Shown in pieces: positions 43,101 through 53,955 of a DNA stretch of 64,000 bases. The DNA is taken from NCBI GenBank assembly GCA_023055355.1, contig JALJCS010000036.1:1925501-1989500 (forward strand), read 5' to 3'. The position numbers were made by a program, and so were the translations under genes. Each line of letters opens with the position of its first letter. Position 1 is the stretch's first letter. Below the pieces are notes generated by a model that did not search any database, was not told where the DNA came from, and saw only the letters and a program-made list of their open reading frames with translations. Source of the stretch: Agelaius tricolor (taxonomy: Eukaryota > Chordata > Aves > Passeriformes > Icteridae).

Positions 43101-46100
43101 TTATTTTGTCCCTGTGTGTTTTATCAGTGCTGGGATTGATGCAGGCCAGCCCAGGAGTTGTGTGGATAGGAAAGAAAGGAGTTAATTTTAATTAAACACA
43201 GAAAATCCTCTTTCAGAAGCAGCATCCTGCTGTCTGTGCCTCTCTTGCTGGGACAGGGGGTGCCACAGACCTGAAATAACCCAGCAGCACTGTGGGATTG
43301 GCTGGAAAATCCCATAAAAACCTTTTATTAGGAAAAAGAACAAATTTTTGATTTGTAGTTTTATTCCTGTGGCCTTTCCCTTTGCTGTGTTGTCCCAGAT
43401 ATTTTTAATTTTCCAAGGACTTTAACAAAGGGTTTCTCTGCACTCTTCAAGTTCGGTGAATTAATCCCATATAAAATTATTTTGGTATTTTTGGGGTTTT
43501 TTTTTAACAACACATTTCTGAGCTGTGTTTGCTCTTCAGGAAGTGCTGAGTGCATCTCAGAATGAAAACTCTGGTGGTTTGTGCTGTTTCCAGCTTTTAG
43601 AGAATTTTATTTCATCAAAACTTCTTCTTAAAGTGCTCCAGGAAAGAGAATTTTAGTCCTAAAGAGGGGAGAGGGCTCTTTTTAAAACAATTTCCATCCA
43701 TTTTCATTGGTTGTGGAATAATCCAGGACCCTGCCATGAGTTTTGCTGCTAAAATACATCACAACCACCTAAAGAAAAGTGCTAAATAATTACTAAATAC
43801 TATTTTATAATTACTGAATACTGTTTTGATTCCCTTTACATCCTTTCTCCAGCACTCCCTACATCCAAGAAAATTATAAACTATGGGATATTGTGCTTGG
43901 GCCTGAAAGGAAAGATGTGAGGTACAAATTCCAGGAAAGTTGGGTGAGGAAAAATGAAAGCTGCTTCCATGGCAAAAAAAATACCAATTTTTGATTATTG
44001 ATAGTAAATATAGCCTGGATTTAATGGGGGCTGCCCCTTCAACAGCAAAAAATGTGAATTTCTGCCATTATTTGAGCACCTTTCTCCTCATAAAAGTGGG
44101 GTTTTTTGGTTTTTTTTTCAAATTGAAACTGCCATTATTTGAGCACCTTTCTCCTCATAAAAGTGGGGTTTTTTGGGTTTTTTTTCAAATTGAAACTGCC
44201 ATTGTTTGAGCACCTTTCTCCTCATAAAAGTGGGGTTTTTTGTTTGTTTTTTTTTCAAATTGAAACTGCCATTATTTGAGCACCTTTCTCCTCATCAAAG
44301 TGGGGTTTTTTGGTTTTTTTTTCAAATTGAAACTGCCATTATTTGAGCACCTTTCTCCTCATAAAAGTGGGGTTTTTTTGGGTTTCTTTTCAAATTGAAA
44401 CTGCCATTGTTTGAGCACCTTTCTCCTCATAAAAGTGGGGGTTTTTTGGGTTTTTTTTCAAATTGAAACTGCCATTATTTGAGCACCTTTCTCCTCATAA
44501 AAGTGGGGTTTTTTTGGGTTTCTTTTCAAATTGAAAACACCCAGGTGTTTGGGAACTCCCTGAATTCCTGGAGGGAGCTGCTCCTCTGGAATTGGGAATT
44601 TTTAGGAGCAGCTTCACCCCCTCAGAGCCTGGAGCATGAATGGGATTTTCAGCCACCAGCAGAGCTCTGCAGAGTTCTTCTCTCTCCCCGTGTTTATCTG
44701 AAAACACCCATTGATTTTCACCTTTTTTTTTTTTCATAAAATGGCATTTCAAGGGCAGGGATTTCTCTTAAAAATTCTTTATTGCACAGGAGTTCAGGTG
44801 GGGCTGCAGTGCCAAGTGCAATTAAATGGTTGATAAACATCTAACGTTGCATTTTATCGACCTGCAAACTCCTGTGCCGCCAGAAAAAAAACCCCAAAAA
44901 TTATCTTTATTATCCTTTTTTTTGTTTGTTTTTTTTTGCTAAATGTAGGATTTCTGTCCCTGCTGCAGGCTGTGGGTTTAAAGGATTTTTTCCCCTCAGG
45001 ACTGGCCCTTTGATGATGGAGCACCGCCCCCCAGCCAGATCGTGGAGGATTGGCTGAACCTTTTGAAAACCAAATTTCGGGAGGAGCCCGGGTGCTGCGT
45101 GGCCGTTCACTGTGTGGCAGGGCTGGGAAGGTCAGTGCCCTGGAATTGGCTGAAATAATAACGAATTTAATGAAAATATTCGTGAATTGTTATTTATTTC
45201 AAGATTCGACGTATTGTTATTTATTGTTCTTATTTGATTGTATTAAATAATAAATTTAAATGCGAAATTATTATATTATTAGCATTTGTCTAGTCATTAA
45301 TCAATATAATTAATTTAATAATTATTAGTAAATTAACTATTTAATTAGATTAAATTTATTAGTTAAAATAAATAATTTTGTATTGAGTTTATTAATAAAT
45401 TTAAATACTGAACTACCATAATTATTAACAATTTTGTATTAGTCAGTAGAATTAATATAATAATAGCAAATAAAATAATTATTTAATTAGATAAAATAAT
45501 AAATTTATATACTAAATTAATATAATTATCAATAATTTTATATCAATAAATGAATATAATTAATGTAATAACTATTAGTAGATTAATTAATTATATTAAA
45601 TGGTAAATTTGAATACTAAATTAATGTAATTATGAATACGTTTATATTGATAATTTAATAGAATTATTAATCGTGGATCAACTAGTTATTTAGTTATATT
45701 AAATAATTAATTTAATAAATGCAATAATAAGCTTCCTTAATTTGGCAGGAAGGTGTTCAACAAACCCCAGCTTCTCAGTTTTCTCCCAAATAATTTAAAC
45801 CAACATCAAATTTGTGTCATGAAAGCAGCAGGGACTTCATGCAGCTTTAAAGTATTAATTCATTAATTTCAATGTAAATAATAAATTATTATATGCATAC
45901 AGTGTATTATATTCATACATGATATGAATTAATTGATTCATTTCATAATTGATTAAGAACTTTGGGGGACACTTGTGCTAATCATGAATTCAGTGATTTC
46001 AAAGTGTTGTGAATTGATCAAATTCACCCTTGGAGAATGAATAATTGTATTTATTCAGATGCAGGGTAATAGTGGGGGTTATTCCTCCTGAATTTTCTCA

Positions 46101-47486
46101 TTTTAGCCACAGGACCTGGCCCATTTCTGGCACCTCTTTAATTCTTCTTTACACCACCCTTAGAGATGCCCCTTGCATTGTGGGGTGGAGAAAATTCAAT
46201 GTATTTTGGGATTCTTGGGTGTTAAAACCCCATTTTTTTTACCCTTAACTGACTTCTGAAATGAAGATCCCAAAGCAGAAAATTCTACATCTCCCTGCTC
46301 CTTGAGAGAATTAGTTAAAAAAGAAAAATACATAAATATCTCTAAAGCCATAGCTCAGTGTCTGCACAGCTCACTCCACACTCAAAAGCATTCAGGAGAT
46401 GTCAAAAACCAGAAAATGAGGTTAAAGGGAGATAAAACCCCAGAATTATTCTCATACCCCAACCACTAAAGAGCTGCTATTGATTTTTATTTCCTTTGCA
46501 AGCAGAATCCCTTCCAAAAAAAGTCATTTTACATCGGGCAAAACACCTTTCTGTAGGAAATGCTGAGGGAAAAAACCCTTCAGCTGCTTGTTTGGGGAGA
46601 GCAATTGGATGAGATGTGAAGGATTCCATTTATTATTTCTGTGCTTCTCCCTTAAATATTGATTTTTTTTCCTGCAGGGCTCCCGTTCTGGTCGCGCTTG
46701 CTCTCATTGAATGTGGAATGAAGTATGAGGATGCAGTTCAGTTTATAAGGCAGTAAGTGAAAATTCTCTTTTTTTTTCCTTCTCCAGGGATCTTTTATTC
46801 TGTGGTTTTTGACCTGCCTGAACCTGTTAAGGAAGAGATTTGGGTTTTTTTATGAGATTTATCCTAAAATAAATAATATCTTGTTAAAATTTGCGTTTAA
46901 ATGTGAAGAAAAAGCTCAAATATCTTGAATTTTGTGAGGTGAAAATCTGCCTGAAGTGAGTGCAAATGAGGTAAAAATCTGCCTAAAGGTGTATTTTTCC
47001 CATTGATATCCACTTTTTTGTGTTTTTTATAGGAAAAGGAGGGGAGCTTTCAATAATATTTATTATTTCATCTATTTTGAATATTGTTAAGTATAAAAAC
47101 ATTCTTAAAATATGAATTAATTTAAATTAAAACCAATCTGCCTGAAGTGAGCATAAAGGTGGATTTTTCCCATTGATATCCACTTTTTTGTGTGGGTTTT
47201 TTATTAGGAAAAGAAGGAGAGCTTTCAATAATTATTATTTAATATATTTTGAATATTATTAAATATAAAAACATTCTTAAAATATTAATTTAAATTAAAA
47301 CTAATCTGCCTGAAGTGAGCAAAAAAATGCTTTTTTTCCCATTGATATCCACCTTTTTTGTGGTTTTTATTTTTTAGGAAAAGGAGGGGAGCTTTCAATT
47401 CCAAACAGCTGCTTTATCTGGAGAAATACCGGCCCAAGATGAGATTACGCTTCAAAGATGCCAACGGTCACTGCTGTGTTCAATAA
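37078..47486 (+). CDS. PTP4A2: PTP4A2 (PRL-2 phosphatase), complete coding region, five coding exons
   Basis: Encodes a 167-residue PRL phosphatase, the same length as human PRL-2. PRLs are prenylated dual-specificity-type phosphatases that act at the plasma membrane and endosomes and bind CNNM magnesium transporters. Visible: general-acid loop WPFDDG with Asp69; P-loop HCVAGLGR with catalytic Cys101 and Arg107; the Ala after the P-loop Arg that is typical of PRLs instead of Ser/Thr; basic C-terminal stretch; CAAX box CCVQ with Cys164 for farnesylation. Differences from human are few and conservative (for example Asp to Gln in CDATYDQAP, Val to Ile in APIEKEG). Exon phases 0, 0, 2, 2 all join with GT-AG borders. 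Divergent neighbour KHDRBS1 matches vertebrate synteny. Confidence 0.97.
37174..38717. other. PTP4A2: PTP4A2 intron between coding exons 1 and 2
   Basis: Unique AT-rich sequence, notable for lacking any tandem array, unlike most introns in this window. No TE recognised. Confidence 0.55.
38718..38810 (+). CDS. PTP4A2: PTP4A2 coding exon 2
   Basis: 93 nt, residues 33-63: [19 protein letters not shown], ending EGIQVL. Acceptor TCTCTTCCAG, donor CTA|GTGAGT. Cys49, which forms the regulatory disulfide with the catalytic Cys in PRLs, is present in RVCDATY. Confidence 0.97.
39168..39735 (-). mobile_element. CR1-derived sequence, tandemly duplicated, minus orientation
   Basis: GGAACCATGGAATCCTGGAA, GTTTTGGGTTGGAAACCCTT, AAATTCATCCACACCATGG, GCCACAAATTCTCTGGGAA and CCTCACCCTCAGAGGGAAG follow reverse-complement CR1 order, in two copies of about 280 bp (39168-39450, 39451-39735), so the LINE fragment was duplicated after insertion. 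Confidence 0.8.
40024..41015. repeat. Tandem array in PTP4A2 intron, about 105-120 bp unit
   Basis: About nine units of TTGTGGCTTATCAATGAAAA, CCACGTGCAGGTCAGTCAGG, TTTCTTGGCTTCCACAGG and CTCCTGCAGTTTTCCATGAG. The plus frame is open over several units, an artefact. Confidence 0.95.
41016..42000. other. PTP4A2: PTP4A2 intron, nothing recognised
   Basis: No array, exon or TE identified. Confidence 0.5.
42001..42675. repeat. Tandem array, about 68-80 bp unit
   Basis: About nine units of GTGGCTTTGTTCATCTTCAA, TATTTTCTTTTTTCTGAGG, TGATTTTTGGCACTTTTTGG and TTCCAGAGGGGC. Confidence 0.95.
42676..44049. other. PTP4A2: PTP4A2 intron, nothing recognised
   Basis: Mixed composition, no array. No exon or recognisable TE. 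Confidence 0.5.
44050..44545. repeat. Tandem array, about 60-62 bp unit
   Basis: Eight units of CTGCCATTATTTGAGCACCT, TTCTCCTCATAAAAGTGGGG and TTTTTTTTCAAATTGAAA. Highly homogeneous, so young; length is probably variable between individuals. Confidence 0.96.
45000..45130 (+). CDS. PTP4A2: PTP4A2 coding exon 3 (catalytic)
   Basis: 131 nt, residues 64-106 plus two bases of Arg107: [19 protein letters not shown] and the start of the P-loop (HCVAGLG). The active-site CX5R is split across the intron within the Arg codon. Acceptor TTTCCCCTCAG, donor GGAAG|GTCAGT. Confidence 0.97.
45131..46677. other. PTP4A2: PTP4A2 intron with an AT-rich tract
   Basis: 45150-45730 is almost pure A/T with degenerate TTAATTTAATAATTA-type sequence. 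The rest is unassigned. Confidence 0.6.
46678..46752 (+). CDS. PTP4A2: PTP4A2 coding exon 4
   Basis: 75 nt completing Arg107, then [24 protein letters not shown] and two bases of Gln. Acceptor TTTCCTGCAG, donor GGCA|GTAAGT. Confidence 0.96.
46900..47400. repeat. Exon-capturing tandem repeat in the last PTP4A2 intron
   Basis: Three units of about 170-175 bp with AATCTGCCTGAAGTGAGC, CCCATTGATATCCACTTTTT and the acceptor plus exon start TAGGAAAAGGAGGGGAGCTT. Copies end at 47053 and 47228; the third runs into the real exon at 47378. After TTTCAA the copies continue TAATATTTATT while the exon continues TTCCAAACAG. Confidence 0.93.
47378..47486 (+). CDS. PTP4A2: PTP4A2 coding exon 5 and stop
   Basis: 109 nt: [38 protein letters not shown] at 47484-47486. 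Basic stretch and CAAX motif present. Acceptor TTTTATTTTTTAG. The first 21 nt with the acceptor are copied twice upstream in intron 5 (47033, 47208). Confidence 0.97.
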
Positions 47487-47910
47487 ATAAACACAAAAAC
47501 CAAAATGTTGATCTCAAAAGGAAGGCAGAAGTGAGCGGGGGGCTCTTCTCTGGACTCTTGGCACCTGGAAATGTGAATCTGGAATCAAAAAAAAAAAAAG
47601 AAAAAAAAAAAAAAAGGAAAAAAAATGTCATTAAATTAGTGGTGGAGTCAGTGCTCCTGAACCTCTGTCCTTAAAAAAAAAAAAAAGGGTGATGATGATT
47701 GAGAGGAAAAAAAACCCCAAAATTAGAAAAATATATAATAATAATTATAATAATAATAAAAAAGCCAATTAAGAGAAACATTTCAGTGAAGGATTGTTTT
47801 CTCCTTAAGCTGCAACCTGCAAGGAGAAAAGCAGTTTCTGAACCTTCTGTATTTTTAACTTTTTAAGAAAAGAAATAAAGTCAACTTTATGTCTAAGGAA
47901 AAGCAGCAGA
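47487..47910 (+). other. PTP4A2: PTP4A2 3'UTR, proximal part
   Basis: Retains blocks typical of vertebrate PTP4A2 3'UTR (CTCTTGGCACCTGGAAATGT, TTCAGTGAAGGAT, TCTAAGGAAAAGCAGCAGAG) between A-rich tracts. AATAAA occurs at 47482-47487 (overlapping the stop) and 47874-47879. Similarity persists past the second hexamer, so the mRNA probably extends further; the end was not found. Confidence 0.6.
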
Positions 47911-48419
47911 GCATTGCCTTGTGCAGAAAGGATTTTCTCGAGGTGAGAAAAGCACCCCCAGCCGGGAATGTGAATTCCTGAGATGTGAATTCCTTTTTAA
48001 ACTCTTTAAAAAAAGGAAATTTTATTTTGTTTTTAACCAGGGACACGAGGAGGAGCTGGCTGGGAACAGCCTGACAGCCTTAAGCCCCTTTTTTGGGCAC
48101 ATCCCAGGGATTTGGGGGGATGTTTTCCATGGAATTCTGACTCCTGGGGGGCTTGAACAGGACCCTCACTGCCTAAACCCTGTGGTGAATCTGTTTTTTT
48201 GTGGGAGTGTGTGTGTGATCCTCTGTGTGTGTCACTCTGATTTTTCCCAAAGAATTCGGCTGAAATGTTAATTTGAGACTGAAAATCCATCCTGGCACAC
48301 AAGACTGATGTTCCAAAATGTCCTGGGCGACTGAGGGGCGATTCAAACAAGGGTTTAAAATTAATTTCTCTGTCAGAAAGATGGAAAAGGCTTTTTTATT
48401 TTAATTTTTTTTTGCTGCT

Positions 48420-49622
48420 GTCCACATGCCCGGCCTTGCTGAGCACAGGAAATTGGGATTTCGAGGGAAGGCCTCACTTGGTGTGAGGGGGAATTTTCTC
48501 AGCTGAGCCTCTGATTCTTTTTTATTGGGGTTTTTGGGAGGGAGAATCCCAATTTCCACCCTAAATCCTGTCACCCTTCATCAGCACACCCTAAAAATTT
48601 GGATTTTTGGAGATCTTTTTGTGGGGCTGCCAGGGAACAAATGGAAGGATTTGAGGAGCAATTTTGGCCAGGCTGCTCCTGCCAGACCCAATTTTAATTT
48701 TGGCTGCCCCAGGGGTTACCTTGAGTACCTTCTCCTGTGTAAATTTCCACAATATCCAGATTTTTTTTCCATAATATCAATATTTTTCCCCATAATATCA
48801 ATATTTTTCCCCATAATACCCAGTTTTAGAAGGGTTTGGATCCACCTTGCTGAGCACAGGAAGTTGGGATTTCGAGGGAAGGCCTCACTTGGTGTGAGGG
48901 GGAATTTTCTCAGCTGAGCCTCTGATTCTTTTTTATTGGGGTTTTTGGGAGGGAGAATCCCAATTTCCACCCTAAATCCTGTCACCCTTCATCAGAACAC
49001 CCTAAAAATTTGGATTTCTGGAGATCTTTTTGTGGGGCTGCCGGGGAACAAATGGAAGGATTTGAGGAGCAATTTTGGCCAGGCTGCTCCTGCCAGACCC
49101 ATTTTTCATTTTGGTTGCCCCAGGAGTTACTTTGAGTACCTTGTCCTGGTAATTTTCCATAATATCCACATTTTTTTTCCATAATATCAATATTTTCCCC
49201 CATAATACCCAGTTTTAGAAGGGTTTGGATCCACCTTGCTGAGCACAGGAAGTTGGGATTTCGAGGGAAGGCCTCACTTGGTGTGAGGGGGAATTTTCTC
49301 AGCTGAGCCTCTGATTCTTTTTTATTGGGGTTTTTGGGAGGGAGAATCCCAATTTCCACCCCAAAATCCTGTCACCCTCTATCAGCAAACCCTAAAAATT
49401 TGGATTTTTGGAGATCTTTGTGTGGGGCTGCTGGGGAACAAATGGAAGGATTTGAGGAGCAATTTTGGCCAGGCTGCTCCTGCCAGACCCATTTTTCATT
49501 TTGGTTGCCCCAGATGGGATCTTGCATGTTCTCCTGGGTAATTTTCCACAATATCCACATTTTTTTCCATAATATCAGTATTTTTCCCCATAATACCCAG
49601 TTTTAGAAGGGTTTGGATCCAG
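48420..49622. repeat. Tandem triplication, about 390-410 bp unit
   Basis: Three units sharing TTGCTGAGCACAGGAA, GGCCTCACTTGGTGTGAGGG, GGATTTGAGGAGCAATTTTG and CATAATACCCAGTTTTAGAA; units start near 48430, 48845 and 49235. Confidence 0.95.
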
Positions 49623-50279
49623 GTTTTGGGCCCTGTTCCCTCAGGATATTTTGAAATTTGGGTTTTTTGGGTTGTACCTGCAGCAAGTGAGATTTCATCC
49701 CCATCCCTTCCTCATCCTCCCTTTCTCAGGATTTCCCCTTTTCCCAAACTCCTGCAGGAGCCTTTCCAGAACACAGAAAATGGATTTTAGGAATTCCAGC
49801 CTTGGCAGAGATTTTAATAAATTGACCCAGAAAAAAAAATGTCAGTGCTTGTCAAAGTCCCTCAGGTGAGCTCCCCAAACCCTCCCTGCCTCCAGGCTGT
49901 GCTGAATCCCCTCCTCCCTGTGGAATATTCTGATTTTTCCATGGATCAAGGAGAGCTGGAAGTGTTTTTTGGGGTGGGTGCTGCCCTGAGGAGGGAGGGA
50001 AATGGTGCTGAAATCCCAATTCTGCCCTTTGCCTTCCCCTCCCACCCTCAGAGCCTGAGGAGTCGATAAAAACGGACCTTTCTGCAAAGAGAGAAAAAAA
50101 ATGGAATTTTTAGCCAAAGGTATCCTGGTTTTTAAACCAATTTGACAAATTCTGGAATTCAGATGAGAGGGGACGGTGCTGAGCTGAACGCAAACCCCAA
50201 CTCCTCCTGAAGAACCATAAAATAAACCAAATTTTAAATGCTCCATGTATAACTTCACATTCTTCCCCCTGTCCCCCTA
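49623..50279. other. Intergenic, nothing recognised
   Basis: No exon, TE or array identified. Confidence 0.5.
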
Positions 50280-50525
50280 ATTCCCCCCTTTGATTTATGA
50301 TGTCCTAATTATCATATCCAGCCTTAATTAGACAGGGAAATGCAGATTGTCCCGGTGTCCCCAGGAGCTGGGGGTGTCACTGTGCCCCAGGCGCAGCTCC
50401 TGGCTCAGCACTTGAACCTGGTGCAATAAAGTTCTTGCAGTAAAAATCTGTTTTTCCTCTGCCTCTCGATGCATTTATTGCAGCTCATTCATGGTCAATA
50501 ATCACCTTTAATTGAGTTTAATTGT
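50280..50525. other. Candidate conserved noncoding segment or 3'-end region
   Basis: Unique, with TTGATTTATGATGTCCTAAT, TATCATATCCAGCCTTAATT, GGTGCAATAAAGTTCTTGC and CATTTATTGCAGCTCATTC. The AATAAA at about 50424 could be a distal PTP4A2 poly(A) signal; the TAAT cores suggest homeodomain sites. Confidence 0.35.
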
Positions 50526-50589
50526 CTCCAAGAGTTCGTGCCCCCGTGGTTTGGAGTTGCTGCTGGGAAAAGCTGATTTTTTAGCAGGG

Positions 50590-52000
50590 AAAAAGGAACA
50601 ATTCTCTTCTTTTATCTCTTTAAAAAGTCTTTTAAAATTATTTTTAAATTATTTTACAATTTCTTTTAAAATTCTTCTAAAATTTAAAAATTCTTTAAAA
50701 ATTATTTTTAAATTATTTTAAAAATTCTTCTAAAATTCTTTAAATTTTCTTTTAATTCTTCTAAAATTCTTTAAAAATTATTTTTTAAAATTCTTTAAAA
50801 AATTCTTTAAAAATTCTTTAATCTCTTAAAAAAAAAAAATAAAGTGGAAACTTACCTTGAAACAACCCAAACAGCAGCTCTGACCTTTCCCAGGAGCTGT
50901 TGCCAAAACTTTTCTGGACAAAGCTTGACCTGGCAGCACCTGAATGGGGGAATTGTATTGGGGTGAAAATAGGGGAATTTTGGGGTCCTGAATACCAATA
51001 TTTTCTCCTTTTTTAGCACTGAAATGCTGTTGTTCTATTTAATTAATTTAAACATTTTCAGGTGCTTTTTTTTTCCTGGATTTTTTTTCACAGAAGTTGA
51101 GCTTTTTAATTTATTCAAATTAATTTCAGATGTTTCTTTTCCCTGGGTTTTCACTGATAATGATCAGCTTTGCTCTGCTGCCATCAGAGAAATCTCCTCC
51201 TTGCAAATGGGTTTTGGATTTCCAACATTTATCAGATTTTTCCCACTCCAGAACAATTTTTTAATCCCTGTTGGCTGTGAGAGAATAAAACCCCTGGGAG
51301 GGGAGACTGGAAGTTCCAGCTACTCTTTTTTACCTTTTTTTTCTTTTTTAACACCAAACTCTTGTTTGTTTTTCCAAATGTCTGGGGTTTTTTTAATTAC
51401 TGCTCCTAAAAGTGAAATGTCCTGCTAATTAAAGGCTATTTAGGAAAAAAAAATTAGCAGGCCCTTAATTGGAGCTGAGATATTCTTGTGTGATACGAAT
51501 CAGTTTTTCCTCTGGATAATTTTTTTTCCACCAAAATCCAGGCAGCTGCTGGTGCTGGAATTAAATTTATATTATTTTATTTCTATTTAATTTAATCTAT
51601 TTTATCTATTTTATTTCTATTTAATTTTTATTTTGTTATAAATTATTTTATTTAATTTACATTTAATATTTTATTTACTTTATATCACTTAAAATTCTGG
51701 GTTTGGGTATTACTTATTTTATTTCTATTTAATTTATATTTTAATTTTTTTTTAATTTATCTTTTATTTTGAATTTATATCCCTTCAAATGCTGGTTTTG
51801 GAGCAATTAAGGCCGATGAGCACAGTGGGAGCTGCAGGAATCACTTCAGAGAATTCCAGGCTGGAATTGGAGGGGGGGAACCATCAGGATCAGCTCATTC
51901 CAGAGCCTCCAACCAGCCCAGGATGCTCTGAAATAAAAGATAATAAATCATTTTATCCCATTTTAATTTTCTTTACCAGGTTTGTCCTGCCCACACAGAT
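50590..52000. other. Intergenic, AT-rich low-complexity stretches
   Basis: 50620-50840 and 51550-51780 are A/T-rich with TTCTTTAAAAATTATTTTTA-type and TTTTATTTCTATTTAATTT-type degenerate repeats. No gene. Confidence 0.6.
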
Positions 52001-52004
52001 CAGC

Positions 52005-52165
52005 TCCAGGCAGGGCCTCTCCCAGCCCTTCCCTGCTCCTTCCCTGCTCCATCCCTGCCCCTTCCCTGCTCCTTTCCTCCTCCATCCCTGCTCCTTCTCT
52101 GCTCCTTCCCTGCTCCATCCCTGCTCCTTTCCTCCTCCTTCCCTGCTCTTTCCCTCCTCCTCCTC
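52005..52165. repeat. Pyrimidine-rich minisatellite, CCCTGCTCCTTCCCTGCTCC type
   Basis: Units of 10-20 bp made of CTGCTCC, TTCCCTCC and ATCCCTGC; homopyrimidine on the plus strand. Confidence 0.85.
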
Positions 52166-52424
52166 GCTCAGAACGTTCCCTGTTCCCTCCACAGGGATGT
52201 TCCAAGGGCACCCAGGAATGCTGAGGGCAGGGACTTTACAGATTTGGGTGTTGCCCCAGTTTGCACTTGGGACGAGCTCTGGCTCTGGCTGGGCCTCCTA
52301 ATTCCAAGATCTGGGCATCTCCTAATCCCGACATTTGGGATGCCCACACAATTTTGCGCCACAAAATCGGGATTTTGGATCCCCAAATCCCAAATGGGGA
52401 TTCCCAGAGCAGCTGTGGCAGCCC

Positions 52425-52505
52425 CTGGATCCCAAGGCCAGGTTGGACGGGGCTGGGACAGTGGGAGGTGTCCCTGCCCTGACAGGGCTGGAATGGGACG
52501 ATCCC
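52425..52505 (+). mobile_element. CR1 3'-region fragment, plus orientation
   Basis: AAGGCCAGGTTGGACGGGGC, TGGGACAGTGGGAGGTGTCC, CTGCCCTGACAGGGCTGGAA match CR1 3' order and run into the array at 52490. Confidence 0.75.
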
Positions 52506-53070
52506 TCAGATCCCATTTCCTGAGGGAATCAAATCCCTCAGATCCCATTTCCTGAGGGAATCAAATCCCTCAGATCCCATTTCCTGAGGGAATGGGACGA
52601 TCCCTCAGATCCCATTTCCTGGGGGAATGACGATCCCTCAGATCCCATTTCCTGAGGGAATGGGACGATCCCTCAGATCCCATTTCCTGAGGGAATCAAA
52701 TCCCTCAGGTCCCATTTCCTGAGGGAATGGGACGATCCCTCAGATCCCATTTCCTGAGGGAATCAAATCCCTCAGGTCCCATTTCCTGAGGGAATGGGAC
52801 GATCCCTCAGGCCCCATTTCCTGAGGGAATGGGACGATCCCTCAGGCCCCATTTCCTGAGGGAATCAAATCCCTCAGATCCCATTTCCTGAGGGAACGGG
52901 ACGATCCCTCAGATCCCATTTCCTGAGGGAATCAAATCCCTCAGGTCCCATTTCTTGAGGGAATGGGACGATCCTCAGATCTCATTTCCTGAGGGAATCA
53001 AATCCCTCAGGCCCCATTTCCTGGGGGAATGGGACGATCCCTCAGGCCCCATTTCCTGGGGGATTTGATT
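52490..53070. repeat. Minisatellite apparently seeded from a CR1 tail, about 28-35 bp unit
   Basis: About 18 copies of GATCCCTCAGATCCCATTTC then CTGAGGGAATGGGAC or CTGAGGGAATCAAA. The first copy is continuous with the CR1 fragment and its GGAATGGGACGATC matches the CR1 tail position. Confidence 0.93.
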
Positions 53071-53955
53071 CCCTGCTTTTCCAGGCAGGCCTTTTTGCCC
53101 AGGGTGGGGTTTCCAGGCTGGTGGGTGTTTCTAGGGGGGGATCAGTGATGCCCCAGCTCTCCCTTTCTCCCCAGCTCCCCCTTCCTGAGTGACTTTTAAA
53201 AAAGCTGTGGAGCATCCCTGGAGCCCCATCCTGCAGGGAACACGGCAGCAGGGTGGGAATGGATCCTGAAAATCTCGGGAAGGAGAGGGATTGGCCTGCG
53301 TGGGAAGGGGCCTTGGTAGAGCCACAAAAAACTGGGGGAAAAAAAATGGGAATCTGTCATTTGTTTGGCGTTTCCTTGCCGGTTTTCTCACCTCCCTCCC
53401 TCTGCCTGACTCACAAACCTGCTGCTCTGCATTTCTGGGATTCATCCTGCAGCTCTGCATCCTCCCTGGAATTGCTCAGCAGGATCGATCCCAGCCCATG
53501 GGGAAGGTTTTTTTTCCCTTGATTGCTGTTTAATTAACGACAATTCACGCTTTCCTCCAGCCCTGGGAATGGCCCGGAGGGGATTTTATTTCCAGCTCTC
53601 TGTGCTTTATTCCCGAGGCTGGGATGGGTTGATCCCGGGGATTCCCATAATCCCTCAGAATTCCCATAAAACCCTCAGAAAATTCACTTTGGGAAGTGGA
53701 CCTGGATAAATCCACAGACACAGAAGGGTCAGGGACAAATCCGGGACATTTCAGACAGCGGGGAGACAACAAAATTTCATCCAAGGGTTTTTTTTTCTTT
53801 CTTTTTTTTTTTTTTAATTCCATAGAGAAACTGATAATGAACCTCCCTGCTTCCCAAAGCGTTGCCATGGCAACCGGCAGGATGCAGGGATGGATGGGAA
53901 GTGTCACCCTCGAGGGGGGAGTGGGGACAGCTGCTGCCTGCGGGCACCTGGGATG
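53071..53955. other. Intergenic, nothing recognised
   Basis: No array, exon or confident TE. Confidence 0.5.
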
